Assembly (NCBI GenBank): GCA_004195615.1
Contig: PSPW01000005.1
Coordinates: 1-64,000, forward strand
From: Methanobacteriota archaeon
GTDB lineage: Archaea > Thermoplasmatota > Poseidoniia > Poseidoniales > Thalassarchaeaceae
Direction: 5' to 3'
DNA length: 64,000 nt
Shown: positions 1 to 10,345 of the stretch, in pieces
How the letters are laid out: every line of letters starts with the position of its first letter
Position numbering within the stretch: position 1 is the first letter of the stretch
Program-made: the position numbers and the translations under genes
The notes under the pieces: model-generated
Told to the model about the DNA's origin: nothing
Database searches by the model: none
What the model saw: only the letters and a program-made list of their open reading frames with translations

Positions 1-51
1 GCATCAGTGCTGGGCGCGGCGATACTAGTCGCCGGAAGACGCAAGGACTGA
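1..51 (+). CDS. C-terminal end of a membrane-anchored protein (5' truncated by window)
   Basis: An open frame enters from the window edge and ends at the TGA at 49-51. The 16 visible residues are a hydrophobic stretch (ASVLGAAILVAG) followed by a basic, polar tail (RRKD). This is the usual C-terminal membrane anchor with a cytoplasmic stop-transfer tail, as seen in archaeal surface proteins. The protein's identity cannot be told from this fragment. Two small hairpins follow the stop. Confidence 0.6.
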   Translation, partial: ASVLGAAILVAGRRKD

Positions 52-57
52 GCGGTT

Positions 58-88
58 CTCGCCAATACTGGCGAGGGCCCTCAGGGCC
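58..88 (+). terminator. Two back-to-back stem-loops after the first gene
   Basis: Bases 58-64 (CTCGCCA) pair perfectly with 69-75 (TGGCGAG) around a 4-base loop. Bases 76-80 (GGCCC) pair with 84-88 (GGGCC) around TCA. A short T run (about 96-99) follows. They lie between the stop at 51 and the next start at 169, so they probably mark or protect a transcript 3' end. Archaeal termination depends mainly on the T run, so the hairpins may serve stability instead. Confidence 0.4.
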
Positions 89-168
89 ATGACTCCTTTT
101 GTAACGCAGCCAAACTAGGAAAAAGTGACCACAAGGGGTTTAGGTTAAGTATTCGAGAAATTCGAGAA

Positions 169-3100
169 ATGATGATGCAGCCCATCCGCAGATTCGACAA
201 GGAAGGAATATCGAGCAAGAGGAGCGGTACAACCATTGTTTTGCTGATGCTACTCAGCCTTCTAGCATCATTATCGTCTCCGGCCAGTGCTAGTGATATC
301 GTAATCACTGATCCAATAGAGATTGTACAGAGTGGCGCTCATAATGACAGAATGATGGCTATGGGTGCAGACTCACAAGGTAACGTGCATGTGGTCTGGA
401 GTCGGAACACAAATCACCTGTATTACAAGATGCTAGACCCTAGGGGCGAAGCTCTGATTTCAGAGACTCAGATTTCAGATCCGGGTGCTCATCGAGCGTG
501 GCATCCTGACGTCACGGTGGATAGTGATGACATGGTTCACGTGGTATGGACGGACAGAGCTGGTCAGCACAAAATCATGTACACTCTTCTCGACCCATCA
601 CTTGACGACCAGAGTGGTGACTCCTCCTTAGACTCAGTTCTGTCGATAGTTCCCAATGACGTCGAAGTAGTAAACAATCCACAGAATCGAGATTGGCCGG
701 CGATTGACGTAGACTCAGAAAACAATCCACACATCGTCTGGGAGGACTCTTTCGAACCCCTAGAACTCTACTACCAGCAGTCACAGATTTACTACAAGAT
801 GATCTCAATCGACCAAATTGCTAGAGTGGCTATCGTTGAGATCGACAGCACACTTCTGACCCCGATTCTTGGCCAGAAGGGACACCCCGACATCGCCGTC
901 GACATCAACGATTTCGTTCAGATAGTTTGGGATGATACTAGGGGCGGCCAGGTAGAGATGGTTGTCCCAATCGACACTTCTGGATCGATGAACGCAGAAT
1001 GGGCAGACATGTGCGCGGTCTTCTACGGTGGTAATTTCGCTAGTGGAGGATACTTCGTGGGATTGAAGCCAATGTTAACTAGTGCCAACATGAGCGTATA
1101 TGAGACGCTCTATGCCCTTAGTGGCAACTGGCCAGCCGCTGCAACCAGTGGAAACTGTGCCGACGCCTATCAGACAGGTGGCTCCGGCAGTCAAGGACCC
1201 AGAGCTACTCCACTCGGGCCAGGGGATTCGTCGGGAGGTATCAGGGAATTAACTGAGGTCGTTTACAATAACCAAGCTACCAACCTCCCTGCAGATGGCG
1301 GGTACTACAGCGAATTCTGGGGACCAGCGGCAACCTGGGCATGCCTCTCTTACAGAGATATTCAAGCTAGACAGGGACTTTCCGCAAACCCCCCAACCAC
1401 CCTAGATCATCGATGGAACGACAATGCCACCCGCGTAGTCATTCCGATTTCTGACGAGGGGCCCTATGGAGGGACTCCAATGGACAATGACGACACCTCG
1501 AGCATTAATCAGGCACACGACGCATGTGTATTGGCTCAGACTAAGCCATACCCTCTCTGGGCTGGTTCCGACACCGCGGTTGGAAGCTATATGCTTGACC
1601 TCGCACAGTGCCCAGTTGGATCCGGACTGAACACCAGAACATGCAATGGTGCGACAACCCGAACCACTACTGCTGAGGGTCAGATGTACCAGTTCCCGAC
1701 CAGTGCAGGATCTTCTTCCGAGTTAGAGATAATGGTCGAGGCTATGGTTTACCTAGCTACGAACAACTCTCGCGAGATATACATGACAGTTCTAGATCCA
1801 CACTCTCTATTGGAGAATCCATGGCCAGGTTGGAGTCGAGGAGATTCCGGAACCGAGACACACCAGAATGGGTATTACATCGAGGATATCGGTCCTTCCG
1901 AAGACGAGCAGGGCTATGGACATTTGATAGTCGTAAACGACACCCAGATTACCAACAACCCAGCCTACAGCTTACACCCTTCGATTGCCATTGATAGCTC
2001 AGGCAACACACACCTCGCTTGGCAGGACGGGCGACTCTATCCCGGTTGCGATGGTCCCACGGGAGGCATAGATATCGAGGGAGCCTACGAGATCTACTAC
2101 ACCAGGCTTCGACTAAGGGGCGCTGCAGAGTGGGACGGCGTTCCAGAAGGACTTCCAGCATATGGAATAAAGCAGATTGCATCAAGCGCAATCTCGACCC
2201 CAGAACAATGCGAAGGGGCCTCTGAAGAATATCCATATGCGCCCAGCTCCGTGGCACCGCAGATACTGACCGACACTTTCGACAATGTCCACCTCGCTTG
2301 GATTGACTATAGCTTTACAGAGTGGCAGGAGACAATAATGTACGCTAGGCTGAACAATACTAACGAAAAGTTCCCTCAGGGCTTCCCGTTAAATTCCGCA
2401 GCCTCGGCCATTCTTGACCCTTGGGAGGCGCGTGAGGTCACCAACTGGTCCTCTGACAAACTCGGACCAGCGATGTGTCAGCCAGAGTGCAACACCGCTG
2501 ACGGGCATCACCTATTCCCCGATTTCAATCTCGACAGGGGCATGCCTCCTGCCTTTGCAAATGATCTTGGCAGCGGATCACACATAGGTTGGTCCGACAA
2601 GAGGTGTGATTGGGAAAGTTCCAATGCAAACAAGTGGACCCTCTGCTATGTTCACGTGCTCACCGGTCTAGTTGACCTTTCACTGGCTTGCGATGACAAG
2701 ATACAGACAAATGCAAACATAGAGGGATATCCATACGAGTGTCCTCTGGAGGCTGAGACATTCTACCACACAATCCAACCCGGCGAGCTAACATCGTTCA
2801 ACATCACAATAGCGAATCCGACTCCAGGACCAGCCGAGTTGGTGAGGGACACGTTCACGGTCACCATGGAGGGCGTTCCCAACAATTGGACAGCTACTCT
2901 ATTCTACACGACCAACAATACACCAATTTTCGACTCTACTCCCGTTTTCCTAGACGGAGGGGCAATCGATCCACTCTATCTTAGAGTCAGAACTCCCACA
3001 ATCTATCAGGCGAAAGACGACGAGTTGGCCCAAATCAGCATCGTTGCCATTTCCTCCAAGGACCCAGCAATACGCAACAAACTCACCCTTCTGACTTTGA

Positions 3101-5442
3101 TGGATGTAGTCCATGGCATCAAACTCGATACCAGCCACTACCAAGTAGATGTCGAGCAAGGTAAGTCAGCAGTGTTCTCCATATCAATCAAGAATACTGG
3201 GAACGTGTTCGATACCTTCGCATTCTATGATCCTGCCACATTAGAGGGACAGAATGAGTGGTCACTACCATTTGGTTGGGGGATAGATTTCCCTCTTTTT
3301 ATCTCTCTTGACCCCGGTCAGTCAGTCACGAGAAACCTCAAGGTAAGCGTCCCAGAGTCACAAGATCCCGGAACATTCGCGATTTATTTGAAGGGATGGT
3401 CTACAGGGGAACCGGTCCTATCTATCGATAGAGGAACATTCGACGTGCTCGAGCTCTGGATTAACGTCTCAATAAGGACTACTGGAAACATCGTATTCGA
3501 CATTGGGGATACGAAGTTGTACGTTCTCCCAGGAGAGTGCGCTAGATTTCCCATTCAAGTGAATAAATTCTTCACTCCCGGACATCTTGTTTTCTCAACT
3601 CCGGGAGCCCCGATGGACAGGCCAGCAGAATCTGACATCAACTCTTGGAGATTCGACCATTGGACGGTGGATTTGGACTTCTCTGAATGGCCAGGGAGTT
3701 CTTCATCAGCTGATCGGGACATTTATTGGGCCCAAGTAGGGACTACCTACACAGTTACTGCAGAGATGTGTTCTCCATACAATGCAACAGCTGGAATAGG
3801 TGAGTCAATCACCGCACGCGCACACCTAGACGGAACACCCAAGGTTCGAGATTCAGTCCTGATTCTGACAAACGTGGTTCAGAGATATGAGCTCGAGTCA
3901 TTCGTCCCGGAAACCATCGTTGACCTTTACCCTGGCCAATCCTATCAGATGAATACAACTGTGTCCAATCTAGGCAACGGACAAGACAGGTACGATATCA
4001 CCATCGAATCAATAGTGGATAATCAGGGCGGAGCTCACGTATGGGATATTGATATCCCTCGAATTCTGTTCGAGGAGTTGAATAGGAACGAAGCACAAAC
4101 CGTTCCAATTTACATCAATGTCCCAGTTCAGACGCTAGCAGGCGAGTATGCGATTACCTTCAATGTACTGAGCGAGGAACCATTCCCCTGCACCGAGGAT
4201 CCTTGTGAGGGAACCAAGGTTCAGAATCAGATAGTAATCAGAGCCACCATCATCGAGTTCCATGACATGCAAATCTCTCTGGATCCAACGGTCGAGAGTA
4301 AGATAAAGACCACAGCACCTAGCAGAATTGTAAGATACACGGTGAACGTCTCCAATTACGGGAACGTCGAGGATCAGCCAACCATACACAACCACACCTA
4401 TGACGACGTAACCAATACCTGGTCAGTGAGACCAGGGCTCGGAGCCCTCAGTACATGGAAGATTAATTACGCCCTCTTGGAGGGATTTGGTACAGAGTTC
4501 CCGTTGGAGAAGCCATGCGTTGAGTTAACCGTGAAACAGGAGAACGAAATCACCCAACAATTGTCGCAAGGAGATGGTCCGGACTACTGTTATGTGACAG
4601 CTGGAAACACACTCACGCTTCCAATGATGCAACCTTACACAACGTTGCAGTTGGTGGTAATAGTGACGGTTGCACCGGACGCAGCTCTCACAGATAGGAA
4701 TATAGGAATCAAGGTGCTTTCTATGTACGGCTCATCTGATCAGGGAGGAGACTTCGATGAAACCGAAGTTTGGACCGACTCATGCACTTTGGATAGCAAC
4801 TCAGACGGCCTACCGGACAACCTTCCTCCCGATTGCGATACTAATGAACAGGTCCTCGAGATGCGACTCAGGGCTCCGGATTTGGTTCTGGAGAGCGTCA
4901 TAGCGCCCATCAAAGAGGCAGCGATTGGAGAAATGCTCTCTATCAACGTCTTCATTACTAATAGAGGAAATGCCCATGCGACCGACGTCAACATCATCCT
5001 TTGCAAGGACCAGTCCGCGTCTGACATCAAGAGGAATGGTTGCAAAGAAGAGAACATTGTCTATAGACAGATAATCAACGCTATCATGCCCATAGGACAG
5101 TCCGATACAGATCAGTCTGATCCAATAACGCTGCTATACATGGTTGAGCCAGGGAACCACGATATCGTCGTGGTAGTAGACCCAGACAACACCATCGTAG
5201 AGACAGACGAGAACAACAACATAGAGAAGGTAGGGACAATGAAATCCCCTTTGGGTTCACTCGATGTTGGAAGAGAACTCGTCATTATTTATGCAGTACC
5301 TGCAATCATCATCGGCGCCACGTTCTCTCTCTTTGGAGTTGCAGGATTCGTCATCTGGGGTAGGAGAATCGAAGCCCTCGCAAGATTCTCCGAGCTGAGT
5401 AGCCTTCTACCGGGCTCCAACGACGATGACATGGTCTTCTGA
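169..5442 (+). CDS. Giant secreted surface protein: beta-propeller with nested VWA-like domain, CARDB/NEW3-type repeats, C-terminal TM
   Basis: 1757 aa. A signal peptide lies at about residues 22-42 (hydrophobic TIVLLMLLSLLASL, then PASAS). Residues about 50-840 hold seven blade-like repeats with the pattern HVVW-x-D...YYxxLDP. Blade 4 is interrupted after the DDTRGG motif by about 270 residues that start with a MIDAS-like DTSGS at about 269-273 and end before SREIYMTVLDP at about 534. About five Ig-like repeats follow, each with a TNxGN-type motif resembling the CARDB/NEW3 families, for example NTGN, NLGN, NYGN and NRGN. A TM helix lies at about 1703-1729, then a short cytoplasmic tail. The family similarities are recognised by eye. 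The likely role is adhesion or envelope function outside the cell; the ligand is unknown. Two direct copies of TTCGAGAA lie just before the ATG. The gene ends tail-to-tail with the next one, with no spacer. Confidence 0.85.
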   Translation: MMMQPIRRFDKEGISSKRSGTTIVLLMLLSLLASLSSPASASDIVITDPIEIVQSGAHNDRMMAMGADSQGNVHVVWSRNTNHLYYKMLDPRGEALISETQISDPGAHRAWHPDVTVDSDDMVHVVWTDRAGQHKIMYTLLDPSLDDQSGDSSLDSVLSIVPNDVEVVNNPQNRDWPAIDVDSENNPHIVWEDSFEPLELYYQQSQIYYKMISIDQIARVAIVEIDSTLLTPILGQKGHPDIAVDINDFVQIVWDDTRGGQVEMVVPIDTSGSMNAEWADMCAVFYGGNFASGGYFVGLKPMLTSANMSVYETLYALSGNWPAAATSGNCADAYQTGGSGSQGPRATPLGPGDSSGGIRELTEVVYNNQATNLPADGGYYSEFWGPAATWACLSYRDIQARQGLSANPPTTLDHRWNDNATRVVIPISDEGPYGGTPMDNDDTSSINQAHDACVLAQTKPYPLWAGSDTAVGSYMLDLAQCPVGSGLNTRTCNGATTRTTTAEGQMYQFPTSAGSSSELEIMVEAMVYLATNNSREIYMTVLDPHSLLENPWPGWSRGDSGTETHQNGYYIEDIGPSEDEQGYGHLIVVNDTQITNNPAYSLHPSIAIDSSGNTHLAWQDGRLYPGCDGPTGGIDIEGAYEIYYTRLRLRGAAEWDGVPEGLPAYGIKQIASSAISTPEQCEGASEEYPYAPSSVAPQILTDTFDNVHLAWIDYSFTEWQETIMYARLNNTNEKFPQGFPLNSAASAILDPWEAREVTNWSSDKLGPAMCQPECNTADGHHLFPDFNLDRGMPPAFANDLGSGSHIGWSDKRCDWESSNANKWTLCYVHVLTGLVDLSLACDDKIQTNANIEGYPYECPLEAETFYHTIQPGELTSFNITIANPTPGPAELVRDTFTVTMEGVPNNWTATLFYTTNNTPIFDSTPVFLDGGAIDPLYLRVRTPTIYQAKDDELAQISIVAISSKDPAIRNKLTLLTLMDVVHGIKLDTSHYQVDVEQGKSAVFSISIKNTGNVFDTFAFYDPATLEGQNEWSLPFGWGIDFPLFISLDPGQSVTRNLKVSVPESQDPGTFAIYLKGWSTGEPVLSIDRGTFDVLELWINVSIRTTGNIVFDIGDTKLYVLPGECARFPIQVNKFFTPGHLVFSTPGAPMDRPAESDINSWRFDHWTVDLDFSEWPGSSSSADRDIYWAQVGTTYTVTAEMCSPYNATAGIGESITARAHLDGTPKVRDSVLILTNVVQRYELESFVPETIVDLYPGQSYQMNTTVSNLGNGQDRYDITIESIVDNQGGAHVWDIDIPRILFEELNRNEAQTVPIYINVPVQTLAGEYAITFNVLSEEPFPCTEDPCEGTKVQNQIVIRATIIEFHDMQISLDPTVESKIKTTAPSRIVRYTVNVSNYGNVEDQPTIHNHTYDDVTNTWSVRPGLGALSTWKINYALLEGFGTEFPLEKPCVELTVKQENEITQQLSQGDGPDYCYVTAGNTLTLPMMQPYTTLQLVVIVTVAPDAALTDRNIGIKVLSMYGSSDQGGDFDETEVWTDSCTLDSNSDGLPDNLPPDCDTNEQVLEMRLRAPDLVLESVIAPIKEAAIGEMLSINVFITNRGNAHATDVNIILCKDQSASDIKRNGCKEENIVYRQIINAIMPIGQSDTDQSDPITLLYMVEPGNHDIVVVVDPDNTIVETDENNNIEKVGTMKSPLGSLDVGRELVIIYAVPAIIIGATFSLFGVAGFVIWGRRIEALARFSELSSLLPGSNDDDMVF

Positions 5443-6189
5443 CTACTTGGCCATCCACCATGGCAGAGGCATAGAATCCCTTCCCGAGACAAAGGAACCA
5501 GATTTCGTCGCGAAGTCCCTCATCAGCCGCTCCCTCAAGGTATCCATCATCTTCTCAGCATGCATCGATTGAATACGCATTCCCTGTGAGAATGCATCTA
5601 GATCTAGGGGTCTCCTTGGGTGCCTCATCATTGCATGTGCAAGCTGCCTCTCCTCGTAAGATTCGAAATTCTCCTCAACACTTGGAGATACTTTGTGCAT
5701 GACCTGTTGATGGAGTGCAATTATCGAGTCCCTCTGGCGGTCAACACTCTCCAAAGCCGCATCCAACTCTGATAGTATCCCCATTGCATCAACCATCGGG
5801 AGAGTCTTCCTCGAACCTATTCTTCCAACCACCTTCTCCAGTTCGCTAGGCAGACTTCCCGATAGTCGCATGCCCCTTGGCATCTTTCGATGCTCAGCCC
5901 TGAACAAGTCTGGCCCCAAGTCCAAGCGAATCGAGAATGACTGATTTACCCTGTAGACCTTCTTTGGCGGTCCTCCCTTGTCCGATTTCTTGATCTCAGA
6001 ATCAACGAAGCCTGCTTCCTCTAGGACTTTGAGGTGTTTTACTACCGCCTGTTGACTGACATCTAGTAACTCAGAGAGTTGAAGGGGGTAGTGAGGCTCT
6101 TTGACTAGGTGCCTGAGAATCGACCTTCTAGTTTGGTTCTCTAGAATACTGAGGGACTCATCAAACCCAATCATCACTTGCCAACTCAA
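5443..6189 (-). CDS. ArsR/MarR-like winged-helix transcriptional regulator
   Basis: 248 aa. The N-terminal 90 residues form a typical archaeal winged-helix domain: LENQTRRSILRHL, then the recognition-helix region LSELLDVSQQAVVKHLKVLEEAGFV (split in the sequence as SELLDVSQQ and VVKHLKVLEE), then a wing containing KKVYRV. The rest is helical and charged with no recognised ligand pocket, suggesting dimerisation or an unknown sensor. It is convergent with the giant surface-protein gene and shares its stop boundary, so they are not co-transcribed. A DNA-binding role is well supported by the domain; the regulon cannot be inferred. Confidence 0.8.
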   Translation of the reverse strand: MSWQVMIGFDESLSILENQTRRSILRHLVKEPHYPLQLSELLDVSQQAVVKHLKVLEEAGFVDSEIKKSDKGGPPKKVYRVNQSFSIRLDLGPDLFRAEHRKMPRGMRLSGSLPSELEKVVGRIGSRKTLPMVDAMGILSELDAALESVDRQRDSIIALHQQVMHKVSPSVEENFESYEERQLAHAMMRHPRRPLDLDAFSQGMRIQSMHAEKMMDTLRERLMRDFATKSGSFVSGRDSMPLPWWMAK

Positions 6190-6254
6190 GGTTGGGTAGT
6201 CAACATCCTCTAAAAACCCAATCTAGATAATTTTGGAGGAAACTTGGATTTCCG

Positions 6255-6983
6255 TCAACCTTCGTCCCACGACTTCCAAGAATCCCCAATCTCCTCTTCT
6301 TGTGGATTTTCGACATTCTGACTGCTAACTCCGACGAATGGGCTTGGAGCTACTCCAGACTCCTCAACTACTGAATCTTCATCATGAACATTGTCCATTA
6401 TCACGCTTCCATCTTCGATAATTACGAATTGGTCAGGCATCTTCCTTTTGTCCGTCCACACCATAATAGCAAGAATAACACCTACTATCCCAATGGGAGA
6501 GCCAATACAGCATCCGATGTAGAATAGATACATCCAGAAATTTCCGAGTAATTTGTTCGCTGATTCGTCATCGTCAACAAGCCAAAGGTCCGAACTCCCT
6601 TGGTTTTGTAGCGTGTAACTCCCCTCCATGTCCTTGAATACCCTCACTGGAGAATATACGGTCTTCTCGTCTGCCCCCATGCGATCAGGATCCGACCATT
6701 TAGGCTCCTTTCCAGGTATTTCGTTTCCGTCACTATCGAACATAGTCAGATCGGAATCTGGTGTCTCGCCGTCAGAGACTCTCACAGCCGATAGTAAATT
6801 AGAACCCTCGACCTCGAAAGTTTCCGATTCTCCAGGGTCCAATTTCACGATATAATTTGACTCCGGATCGTAAGTTTCGATAAATTCCTCAGACACCTGC
6901 CATAGTGATATTACGGCTACCAGTAGTAGGATTGCAGACGACGAAGTCGTGATACGAGCCCATCGCCTCCTTCCGTCAGTCAT
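6255..6983 (-). CDS. Two-TM membrane protein with an extracytoplasmic beta-rich domain, unknown function
   Basis: 242 aa. One TM helix lies near the N-terminus (AILLLVAVISLWQV, about 18-31). An external domain of about 120 residues contains VKLDPGESETFEVEGSNL-type beta strands. A second TM helix lies at about 150-175 (LFYIGCCIGSPIGIVGVILA). An acidic cytoplasmic tail of about 65 residues follows. I do not recognise a family. The layout resembles small envelope proteins common in marine euryarchaea. It may share a transcript with the regulator downstream (65-base gap). Confidence 0.7.
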   Translation of the reverse strand: MTDGRRRWARITTSSSAILLLVAVISLWQVSEEFIETYDPESNYIVKLDPGESETFEVEGSNLLSAVRVSDGETPDSDLTMFDSDGNEIPGKEPKWSDPDRMGADEKTVYSPVRVFKDMEGSYTLQNQGSSDLWLVDDDESANKLLGNFWMYLFYIGCCIGSPIGIVGVILAIMVWTDKRKMPDQFVIIEDGSVIMDNVHDEDSVVEESGVAPSPFVGVSSQNVENPQEEEIGDSWKSWDEG

Positions 6984-7020
6984 AACCCTCCCCCTAGGCT
7001 CCTATCTATCAGGGTTGTTT

Positions 7021-8130
7021 TCAGTAAGTGATGCCTAGCGCGCCTAGCTTTTCCGGCAAGTAGGTGTCTGTCACGAAGTCTAGACCGTACTTTGCAAGGG
7101 ACTGCTGCTCCGCCTTCTTCCCAATCTCTTGCATTAGCTGAATCTGCTCCTGCCACCAACCCGTTGAGAATCGAGGGTCACTTAGCTCTGCGGTCAGAGC
7201 ATTCAGATCTTGTTTGGTCAGGTCATCGCTCGGCAGGTCATAGGCTAGGATGTCATCAGCGGTTATCCCGAGATATGTTGCCTCCTTTGTAGCTAAGTAC
7301 TCAGAGATATGAGCCGTCTTGATAGCACCATAGGCTATACTAGCGAAAATCCTGAATGACCATGGGTCGCAGTCTGCGAAGACAACTACCGGCTTCTTCC
7401 ACTCATCGCTCATTCTCTTCATTATGCGTCTAGTGGATCTTGCCGGCTGACCCTTCAGATGAACGAGTGCGCACCTTGATTCCTCATCGAAGCCGTTCTC
7501 AACCAATCGGTCGAACATACCACCTGTCTCTATTGCCATGACGAAATCAATGTCCTCCTCGATAAATCTCAACTTCTCCTTTTCCACATTATACGGCACC
7601 CCATATCCCGAGTCGCCTACGTCATCTCTGCAATTTATTCTCATCCAGTCCCCTCGTCGATTCATCTCCTCGACTGTGATGTTGCCGATTATCCTAGCCC
7701 CATCCTCCTCAGGTCTCAGTTTGAAGTCCTCCCTAAGGCACTTGGTGACTATCTCTAGGTCCTCGGCTAGGTTGTTGCTCTCATTCTGGGACCCGAACTT
7801 GCCGTGACCCCATCCCTCTGAAATGTAGTACATTTCCCTAAGTGTGGATGACTTACCGCTATCTATCATCTCCTCGATGAACTCAGTAATGTGAAGCGTC
7901 CTGAGGAGTTGCCGTGCGGAACCAAGGCTAGTCGCATCCCGTACCGTCTTTTTCTTACCGTACTTGAATACGCCAAGTCTGTTGTCGAATGTGATGTTGC
8001 TCTTGGATCTGACAGGAAGCGTCATTCTAGGCGGATCTCCCCTCTGCATCCTGTTATGCATCTCTGCTGCCACGTCATGCAGAGCATCGACTACTTGTTC
8101 CTTGCTTCTCCTAGGGGCAGCATCGCTCAT
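7021..8130 (-). CDS. top6A: DNA topoisomerase VI subunit A (Spo11-like)
   Basis: 369 aa, the usual length. This is the DNA-cleaving subunit of the type IIB topoisomerase that relaxes and decatenates duplex DNA. The catalytic tyrosine lies in REMYYISE (Tyr101/102). The Toprim metal-binding acids are in the AIETGG segment (Glu201) and the FADCDPWSF segment (Asp253, Asp255). The ATG overlaps the stop of the upstream subunit B gene by 4 bases (8127-8130), so the two are translationally coupled and made in equal amounts. This is a core archaeal replication function. Confidence 0.97.
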   Translation of the reverse strand: MSDAAPRRSKEQVVDALHDVAAEMHNRMQRGDPPRMTLPVRSKSNITFDNRLGVFKYGKKKTVRDATSLGSARQLLRTLHITEFIEEMIDSGKSSTLREMYYISEGWGHGKFGSQNESNNLAEDLEIVTKCLREDFKLRPEEDGARIIGNITVEEMNRRGDWMRINCRDDVGDSGYGVPYNVEKEKLRFIEEDIDFVMAIETGGMFDRLVENGFDEESRCALVHLKGQPARSTRRIMKRMSDEWKKPVVVFADCDPWSFRIFASIAYGAIKTAHISEYLATKEATYLGITADDILAYDLPSDDLTKQDLNALTAELSDPRFSTGWWQEQIQLMQEIGKKAEQQSLAKYGLDFVTDTYLPEKLGALGITY

Positions 8131-10262
8131 TGGTCATCACCCTCTAGTCCGAACCACTCTGCACCTGTTTTTGGTAGAGTTTCTTCCGTTCGGGTTTCTT
8201 TTGGTGGGTATGTCACCAATACAGAAGCAATCTCCTCAGCTCTGACAGCTAGTTTTCTAATCACTGCGTCATCCTCTCTCTTGCGGACCTCTTCCATTGC
8301 AGCCTCGAGGGCTTCTGTCTTCCTCTGTTCTTCGAGCAGTTTCTCGTCCATCTTCGTGGCCCCGATTATCTCACCGTTTCCTCTGAAGAAGATGTCTGTC
8401 TCATTCCATTCTCCATTACTAAGTCCGGAAATTCCGAATTCGAGCAATGTGGAAGTTCCCGGGTTGAGGGTGTCTAGCCTCCATGCCCACAAACCTCGTG
8501 TTTCCTTCCTCCCTCCTGTTGGGTTGTATGACATCGCGGTTCCATCACCTTCTGGCCATTTTGACAGTATCGTGTACGCACGGGCCCTCGCTGTGTAGTT
8601 GTGTAATGTGATGGAGCACATTGCTAGCTTTTTCTCCTTGTCCCAAGACAACTCCTCTTCTAGGAACACGGCATTCATTATCTGAGTAATCACAGGTGCC
8701 AAATCCGGCTCTTCTCTACTTAGCAGCTCGGAAGATTTTCTAGAGATTTCCGGGAGTATGATATTGACTAACTCGAATTTCTCCTTTGCTTTCTTTCGTT
8801 GCGAACTCTTCTTCAGGTGGTTCTTCAGACCCCTTCCTACCTCAAGCATGGCCTTGCGAATCTCGTCAAACACATCTTCATCATAGGAGACCGCTTCCTT
8901 GGCCTCGCTAGTGAATTGGACATTAGTGGATGCTAGATGAATCAGAATTGCAACCGGACCCTTTGGAATCCCACTTCCACCCGGTTGTTCCAAACCGTAC
9001 CTTTTCCAATCGACCGACTCTAGGGCCTTGGTCAGCAAGCATCCCCCTTGCTGATACATGAGGGGCACTCGATTGGCAAACCTCAGAATCTCTATCGGAC
9101 CTTCTGATTGCAGGTCCCCTCCGAAAACAAGTCCCACTTCTATTTGGAACGGATTTCCCTGACTGGCTTTCGGCTTCCTGGTAACCGTTGAGGCAAATCT
9201 TGAGTCTATCGCCTTGGAAAGCCCCTTCTTGATTAGTAGATCCTCAATGGGTGAAAGACAGTCTGTGGGCGGGTCTCGCAGTGATACGGTCTGGAATGCC
9301 GATACTAATGCTCGTGACTCTTCGGGTTTAATCCTCTTTGGTGTTCTAGTTTCCTCTATCTTTGCAGCTTCCAGTATTCGCTTCGAGGCAGAGGGGGGGA
9401 CCATGGAGAAGTTACGTTGAAGAAACGACGTCATCCTCCTTTCCTTAGTGTCCCTTAGTAATCTCTGGAGGGTTCCAAGATGCACTCCTCTGGGGTGAGG
9501 CCTGATTTCTTTGACTTCCCTAGGAAGCTTGTCAGTGGTTCTATTCCATTGTCCTTCCTCTATCACACCCCCATCCTCGCCGGTCACGACCAAGGATATC
9601 GATGCGTGAGGGTTCACGATCGAAGTCATCCTCAAGTATTGGTAGACCGATTTCTTCCCTCTTTGGTACTTGGCTTTCATCAGGGTCTCGATTCGTAATC
9701 CTTGTTCTGTCCTTTCATCCGGCCACGTGTCTCTTTTTTCACCTGACTTGATTGCCTTATTCTTCTTGGTGTCTATTCCCAAGTCGACGAATACTGCAGT
9801 TGAATCGCTCTTAATCTTCGAGACAACGTGCGTCTTGGAGCCTGTTGTGAGTTGGCTGTACATGACCACTCCAGTTATCCCGATTCCTTGCTGACCACGC
9901 GTTTGTCTAATAGCGTGGAATCTGGACCCTAGGAGGAACTTCCCGAAAACATTCTCTATCGCATCCCTAGGGATTCCTGGCCCGTTATCCTGTGCGATGA
10001 GCTTTAATTCGTCATTTTTTGTTCTGTGAATCTTCACACTTATATCCGGAAGAATCCTTGCTTCTTCACAGGCATCGAGAGAGTTGTCCACTGACTCTTT
10101 GACTGCAGTGATTATTGATCTCTGAAGAGTGTCGAATCCTAGGAAGTGTTTGTTTTTCTCAAAGAACTCACTGATTGATACTTGCTTCTGTTTACTTGAG
10201 ATTTCTTCTGCTTCACCCACGCGAATCACCCCAATCAGGTCCTCCCAGTACCCTAATGGCAT
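8127..10262 (-). CDS. top6B: DNA topoisomerase VI subunit B (GHKL ATPase)
   Basis: 711 aa, somewhat longer than many archaeal homologues. It is the ATP-driven clamp of topoisomerase VI. The Bergerat fold is clear: N-box VDNSLDACEEA (Asn60), DNGPGI (92-97) and GQQGIG (123-128). The H2TH and transducer regions follow, then a C-terminal beta domain of the kind found in the longer archaeal versions. The start is the ATG at 10262; it has no clear Shine-Dalgarno sequence, as is common for leaderless archaeal mRNAs. It is the first gene of the B-A pair. Confidence 0.97.
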   Translation of the reverse strand: MPLGYWEDLIGVIRVGEAEEISSKQKQVSISEFFEKNKHFLGFDTLQRSIITAVKESVDNSLDACEEARILPDISVKIHRTKNDELKLIAQDNGPGIPRDAIENVFGKFLLGSRFHAIRQTRGQQGIGITGVVMYSQLTTGSKTHVVSKIKSDSTAVFVDLGIDTKKNKAIKSGEKRDTWPDERTEQGLRIETLMKAKYQRGKKSVYQYLRMTSIVNPHASISLVVTGEDGGVIEEGQWNRTTDKLPREVKEIRPHPRGVHLGTLQRLLRDTKERRMTSFLQRNFSMVPPSASKRILEAAKIEETRTPKRIKPEESRALVSAFQTVSLRDPPTDCLSPIEDLLIKKGLSKAIDSRFASTVTRKPKASQGNPFQIEVGLVFGGDLQSEGPIEILRFANRVPLMYQQGGCLLTKALESVDWKRYGLEQPGGSGIPKGPVAILIHLASTNVQFTSEAKEAVSYDEDVFDEIRKAMLEVGRGLKNHLKKSSQRKKAKEKFELVNIILPEISRKSSELLSREEPDLAPVITQIMNAVFLEEELSWDKEKKLAMCSITLHNYTARARAYTILSKWPEGDGTAMSYNPTGGRKETRGLWAWRLDTLNPGTSTLLEFGISGLSNGEWNETDIFFRGNGEIIGATKMDEKLLEEQRKTEALEAAMEEVRKREDDAVIRKLAVRAEEIASVLVTYPPKETRTEETLPKTGAEWFGLEGDDQ

Positions 10263-10345
10263 GGGGCCTGCTTATGGTTGCTCAACCACGTCCGCTGATA
10301 CCTATTGAATACTGCTGATGTCAGAGGCTTAGGGAGCTTAATTAA

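Noticed and set aside
7891-8598. 235-codon open frame on the plus strand, opposite the topoisomerase VI genes
   Set aside because: It lies entirely antisense to two highly conserved genes, spans their junction, and its translation is a serine- and leucine-rich string with no fold.
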